Assembly: GCA_031287575.1 (NCBI GenBank)
Contig: JAITSV010000073.1
Coordinates: 1-49,123, forward strand
Direction of reading: 5' to 3'
Source: Desulfovibrio sp.
Lineage (GTDB): Bacteria; Desulfobacterota; Desulfovibrionia; Desulfovibrionales; Desulfovibrionaceae
Length of the DNA stretch: 49,123 bases
The stretch's first letter is position 1. Each line of letters begins with the position of its first letter. Under the pieces are notes generated by a model. The model was not told where the DNA came from. It ran no database searches and saw only the letters and a list, made by a program, of their open reading frames with translations. Positions 25,870-35,393 of this stretch are shown piece by piece. Made by a program: the position numbers and the translations under genes.

Positions 25870-27525
25870 ATGGCGAAAACGGCGCTCATCCCGCTGGGGC
25901 TGCTGCTGGCGGTGGTGCTGGGGTCCATCGCGGCCCTGCTGGCCCGACTGGATGTGGCCACCGTGGCGGGCATCCTGACCGACCCGGAAATCCGCTTCGC
26001 CATCGCCATGTCCATGGGCACGGCGGTGACCTCGCTGCTGCTTGCCGTGTGCATCGCCGTGCCCGCCGCATGGGCGCTGGCACGCGGCGCAATCCCCGGC
26101 GGACGCCTGCTGCCTCGGCTGGCGAACCTGGCGCTGGACCTGCCCATGGTCACCCCGCCGCTGGTCACGGGCATGGGCCTGCTGTTGCTGCTGGGCCAGA
26201 CCGGCCCGGTGGGCGCGGCGTTTCCGGCGCTTGCCCGCAACCTGTTCTCGCCGCTGGGGGTCATCATTGCCCAGACCTACGTGGCCTGCGCCATCCTGGT
26301 GCGTAGCGCGGCGTCGGCCCTGTCCGCCGTGGACCGCGAATACGTGCACGCGGCGCACGGGCTGGGCCTTTCCCCGTGGAAGGCCTTTGTGCTGGTGGAA
26401 ATTCCCCTGTGCTGGCGCCCGCTGACCGGCGGCTGCATCCTGGCCCTGTCGCGCGCCCTGGGCGAGTTCGGGGCCACGCTGATGCTGGCCGGGGCCACCC
26501 GCATGAAGACGGAAACCCTGCCCATGGCCGTGTTCCTGAACATCGCCAGCGGCGACTTCACCAAGGCCATCGCCTGCGCCGCGCTGCTCATCGTCATTGC
26601 CTGCGCGCTGCTGCTGGCCCTGCACGCGGTGCAGGGGCGCGACCGGGCCACCGACGGGGCCGGGAATGGGGACGCCGGGGGACAGCCGGAACAGTCCCAC
26701 ATGCATGAATACGGGGTTCCAAGGGGCGAAAGCCGCTCTGCGATCGTCATCCGTAATGCTCGAAGACTCGCACAACGGCTGCCGTCCTTGGCCGCCGGAG
26801 GCATCCCAAATACCGCCCCCACCCGACCGCATGGCGCGCACGCGGATGACACCGCCCCGGCGGTCACTTCCCCGGCAGAGGCCCAGTCTCACGCAGACGG
26901 CCAGTCCCCCCTGCTGCGGCTGGCCGACATCTCCGGCGGCCTGCTGCGCGACGTCTCGCTGGACATTCCCGAAGGCGCGTGCCTGGGCGTGGGTGGCCCT
27001 TCCGGAAGCGGCAAGACCACCCTGCTGCGCATCATCGCGGGCACGCTGGCGCACGGCGGGCGGGTGGAATACGCGGGCCGCGACATCACCGGACTGCCCC
27101 CGTGGCGACGGCCGTTCCGCCGCCTGGACCAGCGGCTGTACCTGTTCCCCTACCTGACGGTGGACGGCAACCTGCGCCTTGCCCAGTACGCGGCGGGCCA
27201 GCCGGACGACCCGGCGCGCCGGGCCGAGGTGCTGGCGCGCATGGGCATCGCGCATCTGGCCCACCGCCTGCCCCGGCAGATATCCGGCGGCGAGCAGCAG
27301 CGGGCGGCGCTGGCGCGGGCCGTGGTGGGCGCGCCCCGGCTGCTCCTGCTGGACGAACCGTTCTCCAGCCTGGACTGGGAACTGCGGGAACGGCTGTGGG
27401 AGGTGCTGCGGAACATCCGCGCCGCCTACGGGGTGACCATGCTGCTGGTCTCGCACGAGCCGCGCGAACTGGAAGCCCTTGCGGACGCACGCGTCACCCT
27501 GCGCGGGGGCAGGCTGGCGGACTGA
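25870..27525 (+). CDS. Fused ModB-type permease and ModC-type ATPase
   Basis: 551 residues. Residues 1-258 form a permease with about five or six membrane segments and the EAA-like loop EYVHAAHGLGLSPWKAFVLV, ending in a membrane helix. Residues about 259-350 are a linker without a recognisable fold. From about 351 there is an ABC ATPase: Walker A GGPSGSGKTT, signature ISGGEQQ, Walker B LLLDEP, switch His in VSHEP. Permease and ATPase are normally separate polypeptides. Part of the linker (SAIVIRNARRLAQRL) is encoded by a decayed copy of the dispersed repeat. The start 25870 is 10 bases after the binding-protein gene; no strong Shine-Dalgarno, so coupling is likely. Confidence 0.85.
   Translation: MAKTALIPLGLLLAVVLGSIAALLARLDVATVAGILTDPEIRFAIAMSMGTAVTSLLLAVCIAVPAAWALARGAIPGGRLLPRLANLALDLPMVTPPLVTGMGLLLLLGQTGPVGAAFPALARNLFSPLGVIIAQTYVACAILVRSAASALSAVDREYVHAAHGLGLSPWKAFVLVEIPLCWRPLTGGCILALSRALGEFGATLMLAGATRMKTETLPMAVFLNIASGDFTKAIACAALLIVIACALLLALHAVQGRDRATDGAGNGDAGGQPEQSHMHEYGVPRGESRSAIVIRNARRLAQRLPSLAAGGIPNTAPTRPHGAHADDTAPAVTSPAEAQSHADGQSPLLRLADISGGLLRDVSLDIPEGACLGVGGPSGSGKTTLLRIIAGTLAHGGRVEYAGRDITGLPPWRRPFRRLDQRLYLFPYLTVDGNLRLAQYAAGQPDDPARRAEVLARMGIAHLAHRLPRQISGGEQQRAALARAVVGAPRLLLLDEPFSSLDWELRERLWEVLRNIRAAYGVTMLLVSHEPRELEALADARVTLRGGRLAD
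26740..26783 (+). repeat. In-frame fragment of the dispersed repeat family
   Basis: By hand alignment about 40 of 44 bases match the hairpin module of repeat copy 3 (7417-7460, other strand). It has the A-to-B orientation relative to the gene, as the intact copies do. Flanking bases have diverged. It encodes part of the linker joining permease and ATPase. Confidence 0.75.
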
Positions 27526-27547
27526 CCGCCCGCCCCACGAACGGAAT

Positions 27548-27578
27548 CGGGGGCCTGCCGACCTGCGGCAAGCCCCCG
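27548..27578. terminator. Terminator-like hairpin after the permease-ATPase gene
   Basis: 13-base stem with one mismatch (CGGGGGCCTGCCG against CGGCAAGCCCCCG), five-base loop, no clear T-run on either strand. It lies between two convergent genes. Confidence 0.55.
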
Positions 27579-27642
27579 TGTACATCGCTCACTGCGGCAG
27601 TTCCTTGCGGCAATCCTTGCGTTCCTGCCGCGTCTTTCGTGT

Positions 27643-29775
27643 CTACGTCCGCCCCAGCGCGCGGGCCACCCGTTCCGGCAGGCTGGCCAGGTCGGGGCAC
27701 ACGGCAAAGCCCGCGTCGCGCATGGCCTGCAACTTGCCATCCACCCCGCCGGTGGCCTCGTCCAGAATGGCCCCGGCGTGGCCCATACGGCGGCCCGGAG
27801 GGGCCGTGCGCGCGGCGATGAAGCCCAGCACCGGTTTGGCGAAGCCGGTGGCGGTCACCCAACGGGCCAGGTCCTCTTCCGCCGTGCCGCCCACTTCGCC
27901 CAGCACCAGCACGGCCTCGGTGGCGTCGTCGTCACGGATGCACTCGAACAACGAGATGAAATCGCTGCCGATGAATGAATCGCCCCCCACCCCGGCGCAG
28001 AACGACTGGCCGATGCCCGCCGCCGACAGGCGTGCCGCCGCCTCGTAGGTCAGCGTGCCGGATCGCGAGAAGATGGCCACCGGCCCCGGCGTGAACACGT
28101 AGCCCGGCATGATGCCGATCTTGGTGGCCCCCGGCACGATGATGCCCGGCGTGTTGGGGCCGATGACCCGCGTGGGCGACGGCGGCACGTTCTTCAGCGC
28201 GGAAAGCATGGCCCGCTGCGGAATGCCCTCTGTGATGCACACCGCCCACGGGATTTCTTCCGCCGCCGCCTCCATGACCGCATCCGGCGCGAAGGGCGCG
28301 GGCACGAAGATGATGGAGACATCGATGCGGTGGTGCCTGCACGCCTCGTGCACGGAATCGTACACCGGCACGCCCTGCACGCTCTGCCCGCCCTTGAACG
28401 GGGTGACCCCGGCCACGATGCGCGTGCCGTATTCCTGCATCAGCTGCACATGGCGCTGGGCCACCTTGCCGGTGATGCCCTGCACCAGTACCTGCGTATC
28501 CGGGCCCAGCCACGGCACGCCGCGCCTTCCGGAGCGCCGGTAGCCCTTGCGGGCGGCAGGCGGCAGCGGCCACGCCTCGTCGGCGAGGGGATACGCAACG
28601 GGCGGCACGGCAGGGGCCGTGCCCGATACCCGGTTGGCCCGGTTTACCTCATCCAGCCGCCGCAGGGCGTCCAAGGCGTCGGCCACCTCGTCGGCGATGA
28701 TCACGTCCGGATGGGCGAAGGCGCGCAGCAGATCGCGCCCCTCCGCCGATTCGTGCCCGGCCATGCGCACCACCACCGGCTGGGCGGCACGTTCCGTGCC
28801 CAACGCTTCCATGAGCGCGCGGGCCACCCCGGCGCAGGACACGATGCCCCCGAACAGGTTGATGAACACCGCCCGCACCTTGGGATTGGCAAACAGCAAA
28901 TCCAGCGCCCGGCGCATGCGCGCGCCGTCCGCCGCGCCGCCAAGGTCCATGAAGTTGGCGGCGGGCAGGCCGGAAAAGTTCAGCAGGTCCATGGTGGCCA
29001 TGGCAAGGCCCGCGCCGTTGACCAGAAGCCCAACCCAGCCGGACAGGCCCACGTAGCTCAGCCCGGCATCGCGCGCGGCGTTTTCCTCCGCGCCCTGATG
29101 CTCCGGCGTGTAGTAGCCCTGCAAGTCGGCCCGCAGGTCCACCACATTGTCGTCCAGTTCCACCTTGCCATCCAGGGCCACCCACTGTCCTGCCCCGGTG
29201 AACACCAGCGGGTTGATTTCCGCCAGCAGCAGGCCGTCGTCGCGCACGGCGCGGAACAAGCGTTCCGCCAAATCGCGGAAGCCCGCCCAGCCCGCCGGGT
29301 CCGCCCCCAGCTCAAAGAACGCCGCCCGCAGGTGGTGTTCGCGCAGGCCCGCATCCAGCGGCACCCGCTGCACCAGCGGCTTGCGGGCATCCGCCGTGGC
29401 CTCCACCTCCATGCCGCCCCGATGGCTGGTGGTCAGCAGCATCTCGCGCCGCTGGCGCGAAAGCATGAACGACAGGTAGCATTCCTTGCGGATGTCCGTG
29501 GCCGGTTCCACCCGCACGAAGGGCACGGCGTGGCCCTTGATGGTCATGCCCAGGATGGTCCGCGCGGTGGCGCGCAACGCATCGGGGGTGTCGGCCCGCA
29601 GCACGCCGCCCGCCTTGCCGCGCCCGCCGGTAAGCACCTGGGCCTTGACGTACCAGGGGCCGGGAAACGGCGGCGCATAGGCGTCCACGTCTTCCGGCCC
29701 CAGACAATCCCCGGCGGGGACGGCAATCCCCGCCGCGGCAAACAGCTTCTTGCTCTGGTGTTCGTTCAGGAACAT
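27643..29775 (-). CDS. Fused succinyl-CoA-synthetase-type ligase (beta then alpha)
   Basis: 710 residues. Residues 1-390 are a SucC-type beta subunit with ATP-grasp fold (NEHQSKKLFAAAGI at the N-terminus, NLFGGIVSCAGVA near 300). After a Pro/Arg linker, residues about 418-710 are a SucD-type alpha subunit: CoA-binding VLVQGITGKV, SRSGTLTYEAA, and the phosphohistidine site RMGHAGAI (His666). Normally two genes; ADP-forming acetyl-CoA synthetases are fused in the opposite order. It should form a CoA thioester from a carboxylic acid with ATP or GTP; succinate, malate or acetate are possible. GGGGGACGG precedes the ATG. Last gene of a five-gene minus-strand run. Confidence 0.85.
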   Translation of the reverse strand: MFLNEHQSKKLFAAAGIAVPAGDCLGPEDVDAYAPPFPGPWYVKAQVLTGGRGKAGGVLRADTPDALRATARTILGMTIKGHAVPFVRVEPATDIRKECYLSFMLSRQRREMLLTTSHRGGMEVEATADARKPLVQRVPLDAGLREHHLRAAFFELGADPAGWAGFRDLAERLFRAVRDDGLLLAEINPLVFTGAGQWVALDGKVELDDNVVDLRADLQGYYTPEHQGAEENAARDAGLSYVGLSGWVGLLVNGAGLAMATMDLLNFSGLPAANFMDLGGAADGARMRRALDLLFANPKVRAVFINLFGGIVSCAGVARALMEALGTERAAQPVVVRMAGHESAEGRDLLRAFAHPDVIIADEVADALDALRRLDEVNRANRVSGTAPAVPPVAYPLADEAWPLPPAARKGYRRSGRRGVPWLGPDTQVLVQGITGKVAQRHVQLMQEYGTRIVAGVTPFKGGQSVQGVPVYDSVHEACRHHRIDVSIIFVPAPFAPDAVMEAAAEEIPWAVCITEGIPQRAMLSALKNVPPSPTRVIGPNTPGIIVPGATKIGIMPGYVFTPGPVAIFSRSGTLTYEAAARLSAAGIGQSFCAGVGGDSFIGSDFISLFECIRDDDATEAVLVLGEVGGTAEEDLARWVTATGFAKPVLGFIAARTAPPGRRMGHAGAILDEATGGVDGKLQAMRDAGFAVCPDLASLPERVARALGRT

Positions 29776-29961
29776 CCGTCCCCCTGCGTGCGGCGTGCGG
29801 TGCGCGGACCGCCAGTTGCCGGGGACGCCGCGCGCCCCGGTCCGGCCCGTGTCGGCCCTGCCAGGGGCGCATCGCGCTGCCGTTGCCGATGGCTGCGCCG
29901 CTCCGGGTCATCCGACGAGGTGAGTCGCCCCAACATGCCGGAAACAGACGCGCAAGGGAAT

Positions 29962-29986
29962 GGGGGCGGCGTGTTTTTCCGCCCCC
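29962..29986. other. Hairpin between the LUD and CoA-ligase genes
   Basis: 8-base GC stem (GGGGGCGG and complement) with a nine-base loop, 24 bases after the LUD gene stop. Without a proper T-run on the minus strand it is at most a weak terminator; the two genes may still be co-transcribed. Confidence 0.4.
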
Positions 29987-30010
29987 TTGAATGCACAATC
30001 CGGGGATTGG

Positions 30011-30697
30011 CTACAGCCCCAAATCCTCGTTGATCAGGACCACGTGAATGCGCTTGGCCGGGAAGGCCTTTTCCGTGATGGTCCAGACGTTACAGATGCG
30101 GTCGGGGCTCTTGCAGTCCATGCACTCCGCCACCTTGGTGCACGGGGTCTTCTTGGCCAGGCGGATGGCGTTGGTGGGCGCGGAAAATTCCTTGATGCGG
30201 CGCATGCCGTCGTCCACGCTGTCCACCACCTTGTTGCGGCCCACGAACAACACCACCTTCCTGGGGCCAAAGTTGATGCCGCCCACGCGGTTGCCGATCA
30301 TGTCCAGATTCACCAGCTTGCCGTCCACGGTAAGGGCGTTGGTGCTGGACAGGAACAGGTCCACCAGCAGGGCCTGGCGGCGCAGTTCGTACATTTCCGC
30401 AGCGGGCAGCTTGTAGTTCATGGTATCCAGCAGTTCGATGGAATCCATGGCGCGCAGGGCTTCGGGCACGCCGCTCTTGCCGATGCTCATGGAGCCGCCG
30501 AAGGACACCGATTTTGCGCCGGACGCGGGCAGGATGTCTTGCAGGAAAATGCGGGCCGCGTCGGCCAGGTTTTCGGCCATGGATACCTCGAAGTTGTTGG
30601 CTTCAAGGGCTTCCTTGGTGGTGGCCAAGCGGATGGTCCAGAAGGTGTCTACCGGATTCGCAGGGGGATTCGCAGGCGGGGTGGCGGTCTTGCTCAT
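30011..30697 (-). CDS. LUD-domain protein (lactate utilisation family)
   Basis: 228 residues. The pattern FGGSMSIGKSGVPEALR, LSSTNALTVDGKLVNLDMIGNRVGG and a cysteine cluster near the C-terminus (CTKVAECMDCKSPDRIC) is that of stand-alone LUD/DUF162 proteins, distantly related to LutC and LutB subunits of lactate oxidation; the biochemical role of stand-alone members is not established. The cysteines could bind a metal or Fe-S cluster. Start 30697 is preceded by AGAGAGAC. Repeat copy 4 separates it from the deacetylase-fold gene upstream. Confidence 0.85.
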   Translation of the reverse strand: MSKTATPPANPPANPVDTFWTIRLATTKEALEANNFEVSMAENLADAARIFLQDILPASGAKSVSFGGSMSIGKSGVPEALRAMDSIELLDTMNYKLPAAEMYELRRQALLVDLFLSSTNALTVDGKLVNLDMIGNRVGGINFGPRKVVLFVGRNKVVDSVDDGMRRIKEFSAPTNAIRLAKKTPCTKVAECMDCKSPDRICNVWTITEKAFPAKRIHVVLINEDLGL

Positions 30698-30765
30698 GGC
30701 GTGTCTCTCTTTGAATGGATTAAGCAACATTGGACGCGCGCAAGATGCTTGTGGCGCGCGACCTT

Positions 30766-30900
30766 CGCAAACTAGGATTTTTTCCCGCTGGCAAGGAAAA
30801 CAAGCCTGCCATGAGGGAGTATACTCTTATCGTATTCGACCGACATGGCAGGCGAAGTTTGACGCCGCCAGCGGGGAAAAGGACAGTTTGCGGGCAAACG
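30766..30900 (-). repeat. Stop-codon-anchored repeat element, copy 4 (short)
   Basis: A short copy of about 135 bases, A to B on the minus strand. Ends are CGCAAACT and its exact complement (30766-30773, 30885-30892), followed inward by the family block CCGCTGGC. The preceding gene's TAG is 11 bases before AAACTGTCC, exactly the spacing in copies 1 and 2. The internal hairpin series is reduced to a small middle part. Confidence 0.8.
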
Positions 30901-32220
30901 CTAAAAGCCGTAACGCGTGTACCGCTTCGCCTTGCGGTCAATACACTGCACGTAGCGGTAGTTGCCCTTCAGGTGGGCTTCCTCCAGCAGGCGGCGGCCA
31001 ATGCCCGCGCACCTGTCGCAGGCGCCGATGGGAATTTCGATGCCCACGCTGAGCGGGTTTACCGTGGACCACGTTTCTATCTTCACCGTGCCCGAACAGT
31101 CCTGGCACAGCAGCACCGACTCCACCTGGCTTTCGCTGATGCCATCGGTATCGTAGTAGATGTCCTTGGTACGTACCCACCAGTCGCCGGAGCGTTCGCC
31201 CTGCTTGGGCAGGGCCGGGGGCTTGCGCCACACCTTCAGCATCTCGTCGCACAGCCGCTCGATGTACGTGCTCACCTGGTCCGACTGGGCGATGGCAGCC
31301 GGGTCGAACTCCGGCTCGCGCACCCCGTCGAAATCCAGCCCGGCCATGGCGAGGCATATCCCCAGATTGACGTACGGCAGCGCGCCCTGGATGGCGTAAC
31401 CGCCTTCCAGCACGGCGATGTCGGGGTTCAGCCGCTTGTTCAGCATGGCATAGCCCCGCGCCGAAAAGTTCATGTTGGTGATGGGGTCGGAAAAGTGGTT
31501 GTCCTGCCCGGCGGAATTGATGATCAGGTCCGGCTTGAAGTCTTCCAGCACCGGCAGCACCAGATTGTCGATGACGTGCAGGAAGCCCTTGTCCGACGTG
31601 CCGGGCGGCAGCGGAATGTTCAGGGTGCGGCCCATGGCGTTGGGGCCGCCCAGTTCGTGCGGAAAGCCGGTGCCGGGGTACAGGGTGCGGCCATCCTGAT
31701 GCAGCGAGATGAACAGGGTGTCGCGGTCGTTCCAGTAGATGTCCTGCGTGCCGTCGCCGTGGTGGCAGTCGGTGTCCACGATGGCCACGCGCAACGGGCC
31801 GTAGTGCTCGCGGATATGTTCGAGCATCACGGCTTCGATGTTGATGTTGCAGAACCCCCGGTTGCCGTGCACCACCTTCATGGCGTGGTGGCCCGGCGGG
31901 CGCACCAGCGCGAAGGCCTTTTCCTCTTCCTTCTCCATCACCAGCCGGGCGGCGGTGATGGCCCCCCCGGCGGAGATGAGGTGCGACTTGGTGCACACGC
32001 TCTCCACGCCGGGAATGCAGAAGTGCACGCGCTCCACGTCTTCGCGGGTGGCGATTTCCGGCTTGTATTCGGTGATGCCCGCGATGTCGAACAGCCCTTC
32101 CTCGCGCAGTTGGTCCTGCGTGTAGAGCAGCCGTTCCTCCCGTTCCGGGTGGGTGGCGCTGATGGCCCAGTCGAAGGCCGGAAAGAAGATGATGCCCAGC
32201 CGGTTCTTTGCTTCCAGCAT
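30901..32220 (-). CDS. Histone-deacetylase-fold enzyme with C-terminal zinc-ribbon-like region
   Basis: 439 residues. The deacetylase core (about 1-320) is intact: RPPGHHA (His111, His112), VDTDCHHGDGTQ (Asp149, Asp151, His153) and SAGQD for the zinc site, GGY near 290. Bacterial members deacetylate small molecules such as acetoin-pathway compounds, acetylpolyamines or proteins; the substrate here is unknown. Beyond the core, two CxxC pairs (Cys372/375 and Cys401/404) suggest a structural zinc ribbon not usual in this family. It lies between tmk and the LUD gene on the minus strand. The ATG lies 99 bases after the tmk stop. Confidence 0.88.
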   Translation of the reverse strand: MLEAKNRLGIIFFPAFDWAISATHPEREERLLYTQDQLREEGLFDIAGITEYKPEIATREDVERVHFCIPGVESVCTKSHLISAGGAITAARLVMEKEEEKAFALVRPPGHHAMKVVHGNRGFCNINIEAVMLEHIREHYGPLRVAIVDTDCHHGDGTQDIYWNDRDTLFISLHQDGRTLYPGTGFPHELGGPNAMGRTLNIPLPPGTSDKGFLHVIDNLVLPVLEDFKPDLIINSAGQDNHFSDPITNMNFSARGYAMLNKRLNPDIAVLEGGYAIQGALPYVNLGICLAMAGLDFDGVREPEFDPAAIAQSDQVSTYIERLCDEMLKVWRKPPALPKQGERSGDWWVRTKDIYYDTDGISESQVESVLLCQDCSGTVKIETWSTVNPLSVGIEIPIGACDRCAGIGRRLLEEAHLKGNYRYVQCIDRKAKRYTRYGF

Positions 32221-32318
32221 GGGAATGTCCTTCGCGGGGCTTGCCCGCCGTTACGGGTGACCCGCCGTTATGCGCTGTCCGCCGTCATGAGCAATCCGTC
32301 GTCATGAGCAATCCGTCG

Positions 32319-32981
32319 TCAGGGATGCGCCGGGGAGGCCGCCAAGGCAGTCGCCAGGGCCGACCGCACGGCGCGCATGACGTCCTCGAACACCTGGTCG
32401 GGCGTACGGGTGGCATCCACCACCCGGAACCGCGCCGGGTGCAGCGCGGCCCACGTCAGATAGCCTTCGCGCACCCGGGCGTGAAAGGCAAGGTGCTCCG
32501 CCTCGAACCGCCCTTCGGAAACGCTGGTGCCCTCGCGCAGGTTGCGGGTCATGGCCCGGCGCAGGCCTTCTTCCGGCGGGAGGTCGAACACCAGGGTCAG
32601 GTCGGGCCACAGCCCGCCCACGGCCATGTCGTTCAGTTCGCGCAGCCGTTCCGGGTCCAGTCCGCGCCCGTAGCCCTGGTAGACCACGGTGGAGTCGGCA
32701 TAGCGGTCGGAAAGCACCACCACGCCCTCTGCCAGGGCCGGGCGGATCACCTGCCCCACGTGCTGGGCGCGGTCCGCCAGGTACAGGAACAGTTCCGCCT
32801 CGGGCACGATGTCGTCGTTGGAAAGGTCCAGCAGGATGGAGCGCAGCGTGCGCCCCAGGCGGCTGCCGCCCGGCTCGCGCGTCAGCAGCACCCCGTGTCC
32901 CGCGTCCAGCAAAGCCTGCTGCACGCGATTCAGGGCCGTGCTCTTGCCGGAGCCTTCCATTCCTTCAAAGGTGATGAACAT
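32319..32981 (-). CDS. tmk: Thymidylate kinase
   Basis: 220 residues, normal length. It phosphorylates dTMP to dTDP for DNA synthesis. P-loop [10 protein letters not shown] (about 6-15), TREPGGS, the DR(Y/F) motif [17 protein letters not shown] and a lid with REGTS are seen. AGGAA precedes the ATG at 32981. The gap to the deacetylase-fold gene has a 17-base direct repeat (ATGAGCAATCCGTCGTC type, 32287-32320), overlapping the end of tmk. Confidence 0.93.
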   Translation of the reverse strand: MFITFEGMEGSGKSTALNRVQQALLDAGHGVLLTREPGGSRLGRTLRSILLDLSNDDIVPEAELFLYLADRAQHVGQVIRPALAEGVVVLSDRYADSTVVYQGYGRGLDPERLRELNDMAVGGLWPDLTLVFDLPPEEGLRRAMTRNLREGTSVSEGRFEAEHLAFHARVREGYLTWAALHPARFRVVDATRTPDQVFEDVMRAVRSALATALAASPAHP

Positions 32982-33039
32982 TGCGGGTTCCTGAAAAAAG
33001 CCTGCGGGTTGAAGGGCGGCAGTACAATGCCCCCGTGAT

Positions 33040-34125
33040 CTACAGCAACGATGCCTGCACGCTCTGCGGCCCGGCCTTGGCGGCATCATCCGCGTTGTCC
33101 GTGGTCGCCTTGCCGCCGCCCTTGTGGGCTGGGCTGCTCTTGCGCGCCGGGCGAGGTTCCTCGGGCGAGCGGGCCGGACGGTACAGGAAGCGCCCCAGCG
33201 TGGGCTGGAACGGCGTCCAGCCGGTGGCGTCCTCTTCGTAGTTGGCGAACAGCCCCCGGAACTGGGCCATCTTGGCGTCCAAGTTGTCCGCGTAGTGCAG
33301 GGCCATGGCTTCCGCCGTCTTGGGCCGCCGGGGCGAACCGAATTCGTACTCGCCGTGGTGGCTGAGGATCAGGTGCTTGAAATGGGTCACCAGTTCCGGC
33401 GCAAGGCCGGACTTGCGCAGGTGCGGCTCCATGCGTTCCAGCCCCATGTGGATGTGCCCCAGCAGGCGCCCCTCGTCGGAATAGTCGTTGGCAAGGCCGC
33501 CGGTAAGCTCCCACACCTTGCCGATGTCGTGGAACAGCGCCCCCGCCAGCAGGGCCTGACGGTCCAGCTCCGGGTAGTGGTCGGCGATGCGCAGGGCCAG
33601 CCCGGCCACGGACAGCATGTGCTCCACAAGGCCGCCCACGTAGGCGTGATGCACCGACTTGGCGGCGGGCGCGGTCAGCAGGCGGGGGGCGATGTCCTCG
33701 TCGCGCAGCACGGCCAGCACGAACTTGCGCCACGGCGCGTGGGTGAATTCCGCCTTGCACAGGGCGATCAGTTCATCCAGCATCTCCTGCGCGGGGCGCG
33801 GACTGGCGGGTAGAAACAGGCCAAGGTCCAGCCCGGCCTGCTCGGCGTCGTCCAGCACGCGCAGGCGGCCGATGGTCACCTCCACCTTGTCGCGGTAGGT
33901 GCCGGAGCGGCCCTCCACGTCCACGATCTGCCCGGCGGCCAGGTCCGGATAGGCCTGGCTCTGGGGGCTCCAGATCTTGGCCTCCATGCTGCCGGTGGCG
34001 TCGCGCAGTTCCAGCCGCCAGAAGGGGCCGTTACGCGACTGTTGCAGGGTGGCCGAACCGAGCAGGAACAGCCCGCTTACCTCGTCGTTGGCGGCGATAT
34101 CTCGTATGGTTTGTCTTTTTTCCAT
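33040..34125 (-). CDS. OB-fold plus HD-domain phosphohydrolase, YhaM-like exoribonuclease
   Basis: 361 residues. An N-terminal OB-fold (about 15-95; [18 protein letters not shown]) is followed by an HD domain (about 150-300) with [26 protein letters not shown] (His199, Asp200) and [12 protein letters not shown]. This is the layout of YhaM 3'-5' exoribonucleases. A basic Ala/Lys-rich tail of about 50 residues follows. Start 34125 fits the domain; the open frame to 34434 codes a low-complexity leader. tmk begins 58 bases downstream, so the two are probably in one operon. Confidence 0.85.
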   Translation of the reverse strand: MEKRQTIRDIAANDEVSGLFLLGSATLQQSRNGPFWRLELRDATGSMEAKIWSPQSQAYPDLAAGQIVDVEGRSGTYRDKVEVTIGRLRVLDDAEQAGLDLGLFLPASPRPAQEMLDELIALCKAEFTHAPWRKFVLAVLRDEDIAPRLLTAPAAKSVHHAYVGGLVEHMLSVAGLALRIADHYPELDRQALLAGALFHDIGKVWELTGGLANDYSDEGRLLGHIHMGLERMEPHLRKSGLAPELVTHFKHLILSHHGEYEFGSPRRPKTAEAMALHYADNLDAKMAQFRGLFANYEEDATGWTPFQPTLGRFLYRPARSPEEPRPARKSSPAHKGGGKATTDNADDAAKAGPQSVQASLL

Positions 34126-34490
34126 GTGCGTCGTAAGGAAGCGGCCATGCCCGATGCCCCTGCGGCCCCGGTTGCATTGAAAACGCTGGAGCGCGGACGG
34201 AAGAAATGCCCGCGCGGGGACGGCCAATTTGCCGCAAGGTGCCTGCTTTTCGGCCACGTTGTCAATGTGCGGGGAACCGGACCGGCGGCGGGTGCGTGCC
34301 CGCACGCTGTCCGTACGAAGCGGGGCGGAGCCTGGGCGGACAAGCATCGCGCCGCCGCCCTCACGCCTGCCGGTCGACGCCAGCCCGTCATCGCGACGTC
34401 GCCGTTTCCGGGGCAGCATACCGCGAAACATCACGCAGCATCACGGGGCGCGCCCCATCACGTCGCCCCAAGAGAAAGGATACGAACCCC

Positions 34491-35306
34491 ATGATCATCG
34501 CCCTGACCAACGACGACGGCATCCAGGCTCCCGGCCTGCGCGCCATGTACAAGGCCCTGCTGGACGCCGGGCACGAAGTGCACGTGGTGGCCCCGGTCAC
34601 CGAACAGTCCGCCGTGGGCCACGCCGTGACCATCAGCCTGCCCCTGCGGGTGAAGGAATTTCACGAAAACGGCTTTCGCGGGCGCGGGGTGTACGGCACC
34701 CCCACCGATTGCGTGAAGCTGGGCCTGTCGTGCCTGCTGGACAAGAAGCCCGACGTGGTGGTGTCCGGCATCAACGCCGGGGCCAACGTGGGGCCGGACA
34801 TCCTGTACTCCGGCACGGTGTCCGCCGCGACGGAGGCGGCGCACATGGGCTACCCCGCCCTGGCCGTTTCGTACGATTCGTTCCGGCCCACCGACCTTTC
34901 CGGCCAGGCCGCCCACGCCGCCGGGCTGCTGGAAACGCTGGACTGGCAGGCCCTGCCCGCCCGCTGCGTGGTGAACCTGAACTACCCCGCCCTGCCCATG
35001 CCCGAGGTGAAGGGCGTGCGCGCCTGCCCCCAGACCCGCGCGGTGTGGAAAGACTGGTACGATCACCGGACGGACCCGCGCGGCGGCTCGTACTGGTGGC
35101 TGAACGGGGTCATCCCGCCGGAAACCGTGGCCCCCGGCACCGACCGCGCCCTGCTGACCGACGGGTGGATCACCCTTACCCCGCTGCGCTTCGACTTCAC
35201 CGACCACGCGGCCATGGACGTGCTGGCCAGGGTGCAGGGCGACGGCCCAACCGGTGACGGGACTGGTAACGAGACGGGCGACGAGGCTGGCGGCGGCGAG
35301 GCGTAG
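34491..35306 (+). CDS. surE: 5'/3'-nucleotidase SurE
   Basis: 271 residues. TNDDGIQAPG at the N-terminus supplies the metal-binding Asp pair; VSGINAGANVGPDILYSGTV is the SurE signature and ATEAA follows. It dephosphorylates nucleoside monophosphates. AGAAAGGA lies before the ATG. The last 20 residues are Gly/Asp-rich and beyond the family core. A terminator follows, so the gene is transcribed alone. Confidence 0.95.
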   Translation: MIIALTNDDGIQAPGLRAMYKALLDAGHEVHVVAPVTEQSAVGHAVTISLPLRVKEFHENGFRGRGVYGTPTDCVKLGLSCLLDKKPDVVVSGINAGANVGPDILYSGTVSAATEAAHMGYPALAVSYDSFRPTDLSGQAAHAAGLLETLDWQALPARCVVNLNYPALPMPEVKGVRACPQTRAVWKDWYDHRTDPRGGSYWWLNGVIPPETVAPGTDRALLTDGWITLTPLRFDFTDHAAMDVLARVQGDGPTGDGTGNETGDEAGGGEA

Positions 35307-35356
35307 ACGGCCCTTCGCGGAACCGCCACTCCCCTTTCGCACCCTTTTGCGCGAAG

Positions 35357-35393
35357 GATGGGCCGCCTTGCGCGGCCCATCTTTATTTTTTCC
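35357..35393 (+). terminator. Terminator of surE
   Basis: Perfect 10-base stem (GATGGGCCGC and complement), five-base loop, followed by TTTATTTTTT. Confidence 0.88.
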
